Source of the DNA: an uncultured Lachnospiraceae bacterium
GTDB taxonomy: Bacteria; Bacillota; Clostridia; Lachnospirales; Lachnospiraceae
Reading direction: 5' to 3'
Length of the DNA stretch: 64,000 nucleotides
NCBI GenBank assembly: GCA_910576975.1
Contig: CAJTJY010000009.1
Location: 1-64,000, forward strand
In this document: one piece after another, positions 50,180 to 58,539 of the stretch
How the letters are laid out: each line of letters opens with the position of its first letter
Position numbering within the stretch: the stretch's first letter is position 1
Position numbers and translations under genes: made by a program
Notes under the pieces: generated by a model
The model's database searches: none
Told to the model about the DNA's origin: nothing
Seen by the model: only the letters and a program-made list of their open reading frames with translations

Positions 50180-51838
50180 TTACATGAAATGCATCTTCTT
50201 TGCTATTCTGATAATCAAGCCTCCCATTGGAAAATGCGTTAATTCTTTTTCACGGAGTCCCCGCAGCATGATCATTAATATAAAATAGACGCATGCGCCG
50301 ATCATGATAGATGCCAGCGTGGCTATGGCATTAATTTTTACTGTAGTTATCAGTAGCTGGTAGATACCGTAAACTGCGCCGCCCATGACTGCGGCACAGA
50401 TGGCAGGGACCATGAAAGTTCGCTTGAATTCTTGGCGGTAATGAAGATATTTTTTAATAGCGAACCCGTTCAGTATGCACATTAGAAAAGAGAAAAATGC
50501 ATTTGCCCAAACTACGGCGTAAATATTCAAATCCAAGCCGAGCATCAGTGCAGCCAAGACTCCCATATGTAATATCAATGTGATGACTGCGTTTTTGACT
50601 GGAATGTTCATCCGGTTGATGCCCTGTAGAATCCCGTTGCTCAGTGTAGACAGCGAATAAAAGATAATGGAAACTGCCCCAATCTGCATCATATGCGCCG
50701 GCATTTCACGGCTGTCCTGAAACAAAAGCTGCAAGATTGGCGAAGCAAGCACGCCCATGCCCACCGCACAGGGAATGGCGACAATCATGATGAAACGGAT
50801 GGCATATGCAATCTCCCGCTTGGTCTCTGATATGTCCCTGGCTGCAAACGCCATGGAAAGGCTTGGAACACTGGAGGCTGACAAAGAGGAGGCAATGGCT
50901 ATTGGGACATTGGTCAGTACTTTGTACTCTCCCACATAAATTCCCCACATGGTGCTGTACTCTGTCGGCTTGTAGCCCTGGTAATCGGCGATCTGCTTAA
51001 AGACGCTGGTATCAAGGAAAGAAGTAATATTGTAAATCGTGGTACTCAGCAACACAGGCAGAATCGTGAGCAGCAAGACGCTAAAAATCCTGCCATAGCT
51101 CTCTGTTTTGGCATTTTTCCTGTCTTTTTCAAACTTTTTCGTATAGGTGGAACGATATGCAATAAAAGTAAATAATACCACTGCAAGGGCTGCCAGCGCT
51201 CCTATCGTCGTGCCACGGGTACCTCCCGACGCACCGTAAGCTTCTGCATATGTGGCAGGATTGCCTAGTACGGCTCCGATTTTAGCTCCATATTGGTAAA
51301 GATTATAAGCGCACCATATGCTAAAAATGGCGTTGACGATCTGCTCAATCAACTGTGAAAATGCGCTAGGCATCATGGTTCCCATGCCCTGGAAAAATCC
51401 GCGCATGACGCCAAGTATTGCTACCACCAGCAGCGTAATGGATAGCTCCCGGAGCGCAAAAATACTCAGCGGAGTATTTACAATGTAGGTCGTGATAAAT
51501 CCTGCGCCATAGTAGACAAGCAGGCCAGCGGCCGTGCCTGTAACAAGGGCAAATACCAACGCCCCTTTGAAAATCCGGTATGCGTTTTTCCGCTCCCCTC
51601 TTGCTACACGGGTGGATACTAGCTTGGAAACAGCCACGGGAAGGCTATAGGAGGAGATCAACAGCAGAATGCTGTAAATCTCCATGGCAGTGCCATAATA
51701 ATCATTTCCAATATCGCCCATGATTGATTTTAAGGGAATTCGGTATATTAATCCTATGATCCGGCTTATGATGGAAGCAACCGCCAGTATAGAACCTTGT
51801 ACTAGGAAATTGGAGTCACTTTTTCTCGTTTTACTCAT
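50180..51838 (-). CDS. MOP-superfamily lipid/oligosaccharide flippase (SpoVB/MurJ-like)
   Basis: 552 residues, 12-14 membrane helices. The N-terminal FLVQGSILAVASIISRIIGLIYRIPL and SYSLPVAVSKLVSTRVARG segments are typical of the SpoVB/PST group of MATE-like flippases. These move lipid-linked peptidoglycan or polysaccharide precursors; SpoVB is needed for spore cortex in Bacillus. It may serve either as MurJ or in sporulation; no second copy is in the window to decide. Located next to the DUF3048-ybeY genes on the same strand. Confidence 0.88.
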   Translation of the reverse strand: MSKTRKSDSNFLVQGSILAVASIISRIIGLIYRIPLKSIMGDIGNDYYGTAMEIYSILLLISSYSLPVAVSKLVSTRVARGERKNAYRIFKGALVFALVTGTAAGLLVYYGAGFITTYIVNTPLSIFALRELSITLLVVAILGVMRGFFQGMGTMMPSAFSQLIEQIVNAIFSIWCAYNLYQYGAKIGAVLGNPATYAEAYGASGGTRGTTIGALAALAVVLFTFIAYRSTYTKKFEKDRKNAKTESYGRIFSVLLLTILPVLLSTTIYNITSFLDTSVFKQIADYQGYKPTEYSTMWGIYVGEYKVLTNVPIAIASSLSASSVPSLSMAFAARDISETKREIAYAIRFIMIVAIPCAVGMGVLASPILQLLFQDSREMPAHMMQIGAVSIIFYSLSTLSNGILQGINRMNIPVKNAVITLILHMGVLAALMLGLDLNIYAVVWANAFFSFLMCILNGFAIKKYLHYRQEFKRTFMVPAICAAVMGGAVYGIYQLLITTVKINAIATLASIMIGACVYFILMIMLRGLREKELTHFPMGGLIIRIAKKMHFM

Positions 51839-51860
51839 AGAAATCCCTCAATAAAGCATC

Positions 51861-52997
51861 CTACTCTTCTGTTGCCCTGGCTGCAGACAATTCTTCTTCC
51901 GTCGCATAGGTGCCAAAACGGTCTTTGTACTTGTTACGTACAACGCATACCCAGGTTTTTCCCTGATTTATGGTGATTTCATTTCCACTTTCATCAAAAT
52001 ATCTTGCAGGGCAGTCTTCGTTGTCCTTGGTCCAGGTCACTTTTTCTATTTTTCCGTTGGTAATATAATAGCCTTCTCCGCCGGAAGTGGTATTGATGTC
52101 CAAGTAACCGTTATCATCCATATTTCCCCAGTCACAGTATTGAATCAGAATGTTCTTTACCGCAAGCTGTTGTTCATTTGCTCCGTCAATCTGCTTGTCT
52201 TTAAATTCATAGCGGTAATATAAGCCATCCTTGCTGTTATAAACGAACCATGGCTTATTTACAAAGTATCCAGGGCTTATCACGAGGGCGTCTTCCCCGG
52301 TGAGCTGTACCTGAGTATCATCTTCGGCAAATTGGTAATGTCCTTTATATGTCTCCGAAAGTTCCGTGCGGTAACCCTTTTTCTCAATGCCAGCCTTGAT
52401 TCCTTCTTCGCTAATAAATACATTATGCGGAGATTTTCGATTTGAATCCCGATAGAACATGAGGGACTCAATCTGAGAATCCATACCGTTTAAATTATGA
52501 ACGTCTTCTCTGTTGAGAATTGGCTCCGCATAGATGGCATATCCGTAATGGGTATAAATGGCGTCGAACTCCCGGGCAAAATAAATAAAGTAATGGCGGC
52601 AGCTTCGCACGGAGCCAATTTTTTCTAATCCGCTGTAATCTTGGAAAATCGCCATCAGCCGGGTGTAAGAGCCTTCTACCGGAACCTCGTAAATGACATC
52701 GGCAGAAGATATCCCATATTGAGGCAACGCGTCCGAGGTATTTCCGATCATTACCGCAAGAGGTCTCTTTTTGGCAAGTTCCTCGTCGATCCATTCTCCG
52801 GTCAGATAGCTTTTTGCCATTCCTTGATGGGTATCTTCTGGCTTTTTCTCCACGGGCTTTTTTTTCTCTGGTTTTTTTACTTCTGGTTCTTTTACTTCTA
52901 CCTCTGGTTCTTTCATCGGTTCTTCTTTCTTTTTGCCGCAGCCGGCCGTGGCAAGTACACATGCAGCCAGAAGCAAGCAGATCATACGTTTTTTCAT
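51861..52997 (-). CDS. DUF3048 domain lipoprotein (YerB-like)
   Basis: 378 residues. Lipoprotein signal with lipobox LATAGC (C about 20), then a Lys/Glu/Pro-rich linker (about 21-60) resembling a cell-wall spacer, then the two DUF3048 domains (RPLAVMIGNTSDALPQYGIS...YEVPVEGSYTRLMAIFQD; IGSVRSCRHYFIYFAREFDAIYTHYG). Bacillus YerB is the known relative; function poorly defined. Probably processed by the LspA encoded at 15711. It is downstream of ybeY. Confidence 0.88.
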   Translation of the reverse strand: MKKRMICLLLAACVLATAGCGKKKEEPMKEPEVEVKEPEVKKPEKKKPVEKKPEDTHQGMAKSYLTGEWIDEELAKKRPLAVMIGNTSDALPQYGISSADVIYEVPVEGSYTRLMAIFQDYSGLEKIGSVRSCRHYFIYFAREFDAIYTHYGYAIYAEPILNREDVHNLNGMDSQIESLMFYRDSNRKSPHNVFISEEGIKAGIEKKGYRTELSETYKGHYQFAEDDTQVQLTGEDALVISPGYFVNKPWFVYNSKDGLYYRYEFKDKQIDGANEQQLAVKNILIQYCDWGNMDDNGYLDINTTSGGEGYYITNGKIEKVTWTKDNEDCPARYFDESGNEITINQGKTWVCVVRNKYKDRFGTYATEEELSAARATEE

Positions 52998-53023
52998 GAT
53001 AATTCCTCCAAGTTTATTGTTAT

Positions 53024-53518
53024 TTATCTTAAAATTCCCATCTGAGCCAGAATGGCTTCCTGTTTACGCTCCATGACAGTAGCGTCCTCTGGAGTCATAT
53101 GGTCATAACCAAATAAATGTAACATGCTGTGGAGAATTAGAAATGCAAATTCTCGTTTTTCACTGTGCCCATAAGATTTTGCCTGTTCATTTACCTTGTC
53201 GGTGCACAATACAATGTCTCCAAGAAGCGCTTCTCCCGTATCAGGATTAAAATTATCTTCTTCTTGTTCCAAATTGGAAAAGTCTCCTGCTATCCTATAG
53301 TCTATCATAGGAAAAGAAAGAACGTCCGTAGGAGCGTCTATCTGGCGATGGGCGCAGTTGATTTCTTGAATCTCTTCAACGGAAACCATAAGCAGGCTGA
53401 TCTCTGCCTCGAAAGGAAAATTTTCCGCATCTATAGCCGCCTGTATCACTTCTTCTGCCACAGTCTGATAATCAAACGTAAAGAAAACCTCAGTCTCTTC
53501 TTCTATGATCAGCGTCAA
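53024..53518 (-). CDS. ybeY: rRNA maturation endoribonuclease YbeY
   Basis: 164 residues. The zinc-binding HxxxHxxxxxH motif is in LHSMLHLFGYDHM, and TDVLSFPM is the conserved preceding segment. It acts in 16S rRNA 3' maturation and ribosome quality control. The start is a TTG at 53518, 8 bases after AAAGGAGG; it overlaps the stop of the upstream gene as TTGA. It occupies the last place of the yqfC-yqfD-phoH-yqfF-ybeY order. Confidence 0.95.
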   Translation of the reverse strand: MTLIIEEETEVFFTFDYQTVAEEVIQAAIDAENFPFEAEISLLMVSVEEIQEINCAHRQIDAPTDVLSFPMIDYRIAGDFSNLEQEEDNFNPDTGEALLGDIVLCTDKVNEQAKSYGHSEKREFAFLILHSMLHLFGYDHMTPEDATVMERKQEAILAQMGILR

Positions 53519-54780
53519 GTTGTTTTCGCCTCCTTTATAAGATAATCCCTGATTTTGAGAAACATATTCATCGTAAATCCTGATTTATCATACATTCCTG
53601 CCACTGAATTTTCATTCATCGTCTGATAGACCACGATGTCCTGGTTCCAATCACTGGAGAAATTCGTTTTATCCAATATGTCAATTTTCCCAATGATGCT
53701 GTCCACAATATGAACTACGGCAGATTCCAGGGTAGATGGGAGTTTTTCTTCTCCATTATATTCGGAAAGGATCTCCACTACTTCTTTGGGAAGATGATTT
53801 CGTTTTGCCAGTGCAACGCCGTTTTCCACATAAGGCTTTCCGACCATTTGACCGATTCGGTAGTAAAACCCGGCTGCCGCCGCAATCTGAGGATTTGCTC
53901 CAATCAGGAGTGCGCAATTTTCTGCAATTTTGGAAACTTTTTGCGCATGACGATACTCTGCGTCGGAAAACATCTTCACTGCACCGACTAATTCAAAATC
54001 CTCATGTATGATTCGCTCCAGCTTCTTCTCCCTTGGCGGAGGGCTTTGCAGCCGTGTGGAAAATTTTTGGTACAGGATTGCTGCCCAAGTAGCAGATATG
54101 ATTCCATTACACAAACCATAGATTAACACATTCAGCTCCAATTGACCAGTCTGAAGATAAGAAAAAATCATGATATTTCCAAAAACAAATTGAAATAGAA
54201 AGAGGATCCCCCAATGGAAGTATGCTTTTTTACTCAAAAAGGAAGGAGTAAGGCAGCCGCAAAGCAAAAGCAGGAGATAGCAAATCATCATAAAGACGCT
54301 TTCTTGCCCGCATAATGCATATACTGCGATATGAAAGATTCCCGATGCCATTCCCCAAAAGGGGCTTGCGGTGATGCTTGCCGCCACCCCGAAAAGCAGG
54401 ATCGGCCTTGCAAAGCCAGGCAGAAATAAAAACAACAGTGATGCTCCATAGGATGCTGCATGGCACAGGGCAAGGCGGCTGTAGTTTCCCACTTTTTTAT
54501 GAAACCATCCATATTCTGCCCGATACAGCTCCAAGCCAGCAAAATACAAACAGGAATAAATAATCCCTAAAAACAACAGCACGATGCATCGGTCCAACGC
54601 TTGTCCGCTGAGCACTCCTGCAAGACCGCTTTCTAGTATCGTACAAAGTGCCATTAAAACAATCAGGGCTTTGCGGTTTCTTAATTCATATTCGGGCTGT
54701 CTTTCATCTTCTTCGGTTTCCAGTTCTCTCTCGTGTTCTATCTCTATTTCCTTTTCTCTCATGTTTTTCATATTCTTCAT
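53515..54780 (-). CDS. YqfF/PgpH-like membrane protein with degenerate HD domain
   Basis: 421 residues. An acidic N-terminal tail (1-35), then about seven membrane helices (38-245) and a C-terminal HD-like domain. YqfF/PgpH breaks down c-di-AMP using an HD motif; here the first His remains (EYRHAQKV) but the HDIGK box reads YYRIGQ, so the metal-binding His-Asp pair is lost. The large extracellular domain of PgpH (7TMR-HDED) is also missing. It sits exactly in the yqfF position between phoH and ybeY. A regulatory or binding role without catalysis is inferred. Its start overlaps phoH by 77 bases. Confidence 0.75.
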   Translation of the reverse strand: MKNMKNMREKEIEIEHERELETEEDERQPEYELRNRKALIVLMALCTILESGLAGVLSGQALDRCIVLLFLGIIYSCLYFAGLELYRAEYGWFHKKVGNYSRLALCHAASYGASLLFLFLPGFARPILLFGVAASITASPFWGMASGIFHIAVYALCGQESVFMMICYLLLLLCGCLTPSFLSKKAYFHWGILFLFQFVFGNIMIFSYLQTGQLELNVLIYGLCNGIISATWAAILYQKFSTRLQSPPPREKKLERIIHEDFELVGAVKMFSDAEYRHAQKVSKIAENCALLIGANPQIAAAAGFYYRIGQMVGKPYVENGVALAKRNHLPKEVVEILSEYNGEEKLPSTLESAVVHIVDSIIGKIDILDKTNFSSDWNQDIVVYQTMNENSVAGMYDKSGFTMNMFLKIRDYLIKEAKTT

Positions 54781-55714
54781 AAGCCTTTACTATTTTTTGT
54801 ACCAGAGGATGGCGTACCACGTCGCTACTGGTCAGCCTGCAAATGCCGATATCTTCCACATTTTTTAAGACCCGCAGCGCTATATCCAGACCGGAAGTGC
54901 TTCCTGGGGCCAGATCTTTTTGGGTTTCGTCGCCCGTCACCACCACTTTCGATCCAAAACCGATCCGTGTTAAGAACATCTTCATCTGTGCTGGCGTGGT
55001 GTTTTGAGCTTCATCTAAAATGATAAATGCATTATCGAGCGTCCGTCCTCTCATATAGGCAAGAGGCGCTACTTCAATCAGCCCTCTTTCCGTATTCTTC
55101 TGAAAGCTCTCAGCCCCCATAATCTGATATAATGCGTCATAGAGGGGTCTTAAATAAGGATCAATTTTACTCTGCAGATCTCCTGGGAGAAATCCTAGTT
55201 TTTCGCCTGCTTCAATCGCCGGCCTGGTTAAGATAATCCTGCTTACCTCCTCTTTTTTAAAAGCTGTAATTGCCATCGCCATTGCAAGGTACGTCTTTCC
55301 CGTACCTGCGGGTCCCAGTCCAAATACGATCATTTTATTGCGAATCTGATCCACATATTGCTTTTGTCCTAAAGTTTTTGGCTTTACTGGCTTGCCATGG
55401 ATGGTGTGACAGATCAGTTCCTTATCAATCTCTACAATTGCCGCCTCTCTTTCCTCGAAGGTGAGGGAAATTGCATAGTCCACATTTTGCTCCGTAATTT
55501 GATTTCCCCGCTTGGAAAGCTCAAAGAGCTGTGCAAACACTCTGGATGCCCTTTTTACATCTGCATCTTTTCCCATCAGCTTCAGTGTATTTTCACGAAG
55601 CACGATGGTAACGCCAAATGCACGTTCCACTTTTTTCATGTGCATGTCAAACTGCCCGAATACATTTGCCATATGTTCAGCAGGTATGTCAATCATTTTC
55701 TCCATCAGACTCAT
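54704..55714 (-). CDS. phoH: PhoH family ATPase
   Basis: About 336 residues. Walker A GPAGTGKTYLAMAMA and Walker B FIILDEAQNTT with VTGDETQKDL; an N-terminal KH-like region (about 1-90). An RNA helicase-like ATPase often next to ybeY; it may act in RNA turnover. Start ATG 55714 or 55705, both inside the end of yqfD; the frame is open to 55780. The Arg/Lys-rich tail is encoded by the same bases as the acidic start of the next gene. Confidence 0.94.
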   Translation of the reverse strand: MSLMEKMIDIPAEHMANVFGQFDMHMKKVERAFGVTIVLRENTLKLMGKDADVKRASRVFAQLFELSKRGNQITEQNVDYAISLTFEEREAAIVEIDKELICHTIHGKPVKPKTLGQKQYVDQIRNKMIVFGLGPAGTGKTYLAMAMAITAFKKEEVSRIILTRPAIEAGEKLGFLPGDLQSKIDPYLRPLYDALYQIMGAESFQKNTERGLIEVAPLAYMRGRTLDNAFIILDEAQNTTPAQMKMFLTRIGFGSKVVVTGDETQKDLAPGSTSGLDIALRVLKNVEDIGICRLTSSDVVRHPLVQKIVKAYEEYEKHERKGNRDRTRERTGNRRR

Positions 55715-56960
55715 CTTCCATCTGCCTTTCCTGTGATATGTCTGTGATACTGGTTGCTCTCCGGACGCCGATAGGTTCAATGACCTTGAGAGTGCCGCAA
55801 GCGGTACAATTCTTTTCGTCCGTTACTATCATAACATTATTTTCTATAATTTGAACCCCTTTTTCCGTTAATTCTTTGCAAAAATCCTCCAATTTTTGTT
55901 TTGCAAGCTGCATAGCCTCGTCTTTGGAATACTTTTTTGGCGCTTCCTGGTATTCTCGTTGTGTTTCTCGAATCAATTGTATCGGAAGATAAAAGGTTTC
56001 TCCGAGTTTCAGATTGTATTCGTCAGTAATTGTATCATAATTTTGAAATTTACGCAAAATATGTGGAAAGCGAAACTGCATTTGAAACAGGCGTATTCCA
56101 TAAGACGCACGCTCTCTGCCACTGAAATCTTTGTATTGATATTGCATGGAAAAACTGTCTTCATATGCATATTGCGTGATGCCAAAGATATCAGCGTCAG
56201 ACACGCAGTATTGGTAACTGGCAATTTCCCCTGCATCATTCGTGACAGGGTTTTTGCCTTCTACCAACAAATCTCCTGGCTGTACTTTTATTCCTTTTTC
56301 AACTTTAGGCGTCCCTTTTCTGGTGAGGATGCTGTATATTTCGGCTTCTTTATCTGCTACCAGGTCACTAGGACCGTCGTCCGCATCCTGCTGCTCTTGT
56401 GCTTGCTGGTTCGTGGCAAGGTTCTCTTGGATGTCAATGACCAGCATGGTTCCCTCTAGCTTTGCAGAAGCCCAGATAATGTCTTCGTAACCGGCGCGCA
56501 GTTCTTCCTCAATCTTTTCACAATTTATTTTGCTTTTTAATCGCCCATGATATACTTGTTTTTCTTCCAAAAATTTAATGATATTGTTGTCCGTTTCATG
56601 AAGGTTTCCATTTACTTCGATTTTCCATACAAACAGAGACATCACATACAAAAGTCCGCAACAAAGGACGATTCCTGCAAAAAACAGCTTCCGTTTCCGA
56701 TAACGACGCAGGAAAAAAGGAAATCCTGTCCGTTCCAAAATCACGAGCTTTGTCCGTGTTTTCTTGAGAATCGGCTTTAACTGCTTCATTCCGCGCACGC
56801 TGATACAGAACTCATATTGTTCATCCTGGTATTCCAGGTTCCAGATCAAAATATTACGATTGCTGCAAAGATTTAAAAAACGTTCCGGCGCATATCCAGA
56901 AAGTCTGACCCGCACATATCCTTGCAGATATTTTAACTTATCAATCAACAATTGGCTCAT
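55689..56960 (-). CDS. yqfD: Sporulation protein YqfD
   Basis: 423 residues. The N-terminal region GYVRVRLSGYAPERFLNLCSNRNILIWNL is the YqfD signature. One membrane helix (about 90-112) with a following extracellular part (VWKIEVNGNLHETDNNIIKFLEE). Required for normal sporulation in Bacillus; expressed in the mother cell. It overlaps phoH by about 26 bases and follows yqfC by 5 bases. Confidence 0.93.
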   Translation of the reverse strand: MSQLLIDKLKYLQGYVRVRLSGYAPERFLNLCSNRNILIWNLEYQDEQYEFCISVRGMKQLKPILKKTRTKLVILERTGFPFFLRRYRKRKLFFAGIVLCCGLLYVMSLFVWKIEVNGNLHETDNNIIKFLEEKQVYHGRLKSKINCEKIEEELRAGYEDIIWASAKLEGTMLVIDIQENLATNQQAQEQQDADDGPSDLVADKEAEIYSILTRKGTPKVEKGIKVQPGDLLVEGKNPVTNDAGEIASYQYCVSDADIFGITQYAYEDSFSMQYQYKDFSGRERASYGIRLFQMQFRFPHILRKFQNYDTITDEYNLKLGETFYLPIQLIRETQREYQEAPKKYSKDEAMQLAKQKLEDFCKELTEKGVQIIENNVMIVTDEKNCTACGTLKVIEPIGVRRATSITDISQERQMEDESDGEND

Positions 56961-56965
56961 ACCCC

Positions 56966-57256
56966 TTATGAATCATATAATATTCCCTGGATAAATCCAG
57001 TAATTTTCATTTCTTCATTGGTATAGTATTCTACTACAAGTTGTTGTCCTTGAACTGTAACCTGACAATTCTTGGTCTGCAGGCGGATTTTCTCCCTTGT
57101 ATATTCGATGATTCCCTTATAATTCTCCACCAGGACTTGATTTCGCCCCATTGCCGTTATAATCACCGCCCCATACATGATGTCCCGGGGCAGCTCTAGG
57201 GATTCCACAATATTTGATTTCACCTGATTTAATTTTACTTTCTTTAATCTTCCCAT
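56966..57256 (-). CDS. yqfC: Sporulation protein YqfC (YabP/YqfC family)
   Basis: 96 residues. The small beta-rich YabP/YqfC fold: ELPRDIMYGAVIITAMGRNQVLVENYKGIIEYTREKI is the family pattern, with QGQQLVVEYYTNEEMKITGFI at the end. Mother-cell sporulation gene. It lies immediately before yqfD as in other spore formers. Confidence 0.93.
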   Translation of the reverse strand: MGRLKKVKLNQVKSNIVESLELPRDIMYGAVIITAMGRNQVLVENYKGIIEYTREKIRLQTKNCQVTVQGQQLVVEYYTNEEMKITGFIQGILYDS

Positions 57257-57284
57257 ATTGCACTATATGCCTTTGTGCGGAAAC

Positions 57285-58262
57285 TTATTCGTATGATGAT
57301 GTTTGTGCGGTAAAATCTTTTTGCTCCCGAAATAGTGCGTTTACCGCAATCTCATATTTGTGCAACGTTTCAGCTTTGCGTATTTTCTTAGCACATGTCT
57401 CATGGTTAGAAAAAGAACATATCATATAAGACCAGATTTCTTTCATTTTATAAAGAACGTTTTTCTCCCCAGACATAATCTCCTGGTAATCCAAATAAAT
57501 CCGGTCATGGAACTGGCGCAGCTGTTCGTAGTACTTTTGCCCGTGTTCTGTTATTGGACCTAGTTGAGATAATTCTTCCTTTAACCTGGGATTTTTTAAA
57601 ATTCCTCTTCCAAGCATTACATTTTCCAATTGAGGAACTTGTTCTAATAGCTGCTTTAAATCCTGCTTGCAAAAGATATCGCCGTTGTAACAGACTGGAT
57701 ATCTGTCCTTGACAAGTGCTTGCTGAAAAGCTGCAAGGTTTGGCTTGTTATTATAATAATCTTCCCGCACTCTTGGATGAATAATTAATTCTTTTAGTGG
57801 AAACTGATGAAAAATCTTAAGCAATCCTGCAAATTCTTCTGGATCTTCCACTCCGATTCTGGTTTTTATAGAAATCTCCAGTGACAGCCTGGAAAAAATC
57901 TCATCCAAGAAACGTTGCAGCTTTAAGGGGGTTGCCAGAAATCCTGCGCCTTTCTGCCTTGCAACAACGGTTCCAGAAGGACATCCAAGATTTAGGTTTA
58001 TCTCTTGATAACCGTATTCTGCCAGTCGTTTTGCTCCTTTCACAAAATCTTCAGCCTGGTTTGTCAGAAGCTGAGGCACCAGCACAACGCCGCTGTTGTG
58101 CTCTGGTAGTATGTCTCTAATTTCCCGGTTGTTAAAGCTTTTTTTCATCCGCGGTATCAAAAACGGAGAAAAATATTTATCCATAGGCTCAAAGATATCA
58201 TGGTAAGCATTGCGGTATATATAGGTGGTAATGCCCTCTAAGGGCGCAAGATAATACTTCAT
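57285..58262 (-). CDS. dus: tRNA-dihydrouridine synthase family protein
   Basis: 325 residues. An FMN-dependent TIM barrel that reduces uridine in tRNA. The start YYLAPLEGITTYIYRNAY, catalytic Cys in NLGCPSGTVVARQKGAG, IKTRIG and IIHPRVREDYY are family hallmarks; the YNGDIF segment is also conserved. GGAG 9 bases upstream supports the ATG. Which Dus subfamily it is, and thus the target position, is not determined. Confidence 0.92.
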   Translation of the reverse strand: MKYYLAPLEGITTYIYRNAYHDIFEPMDKYFSPFLIPRMKKSFNNREIRDILPEHNSGVVLVPQLLTNQAEDFVKGAKRLAEYGYQEINLNLGCPSGTVVARQKGAGFLATPLKLQRFLDEIFSRLSLEISIKTRIGVEDPEEFAGLLKIFHQFPLKELIIHPRVREDYYNNKPNLAAFQQALVKDRYPVCYNGDIFCKQDLKQLLEQVPQLENVMLGRGILKNPRLKEELSQLGPITEHGQKYYEQLRQFHDRIYLDYQEIMSGEKNVLYKMKEIWSYMICSFSNHETCAKKIRKAETLHKYEIAVNALFREQKDFTAQTSSYE

Positions 58263-58351
58263 GTTATGTTCTCCAAATAAAATCTCCTAGGCCAATATGG
58301 CAATCCCACGGTAGCGTCCGCTTGACACCCTGATTCTATAAGAATAAGAAA

Positions 58352-58437
58352 CTCCTATGAAAGCACTTTATCAGCGTTTTCATAGGAGCTCCCACAAAAA
58401 AGAATCCTGCTTTGCAGGATTCTTTTTTGTGGGAGCT
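58352..58437. terminator. Adjacent hairpin and perfect palindrome; bidirectional terminator
   Basis: First an 11-bp hairpin (CTCCTATGAAA ... TTTCATAGGAG, 58352-58388), then a 51-base palindrome 58387-58437 with 24-bp arms around TTT. Inside it, AGAATCCTGC-TTT-GCAGGATTCT followed by TTTTT is a strong terminator on both strands. It ends the chemoreceptor transcript and insulates dus. Confidence 0.85.
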
Positions 58438-58486
58438 GCGGCGGTATTTTACTGATTCGCCGTAGGTCGATCATGCCTGGAGGGCT

Positions 58487-58531
58487 TTTTATCTTATAGG
58501 CAATTTCAACGAAAATGCCTATAAGATAAAA
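58487..58531. repeat. 16-bp perfect hairpin just past the chemoreceptor stop
   Basis: TTTTATCTTATAGGCA (58487-58502) pairs perfectly with TGCCTATAAGATAAAA (58516-58531), 13-base loop, 9 bases after the stop codon. On the minus strand no T run follows, so it may be an RNA-stabilising structure rather than the terminator itself. Confidence 0.7.
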
Positions 58532-58539
58532 TATTTTGT

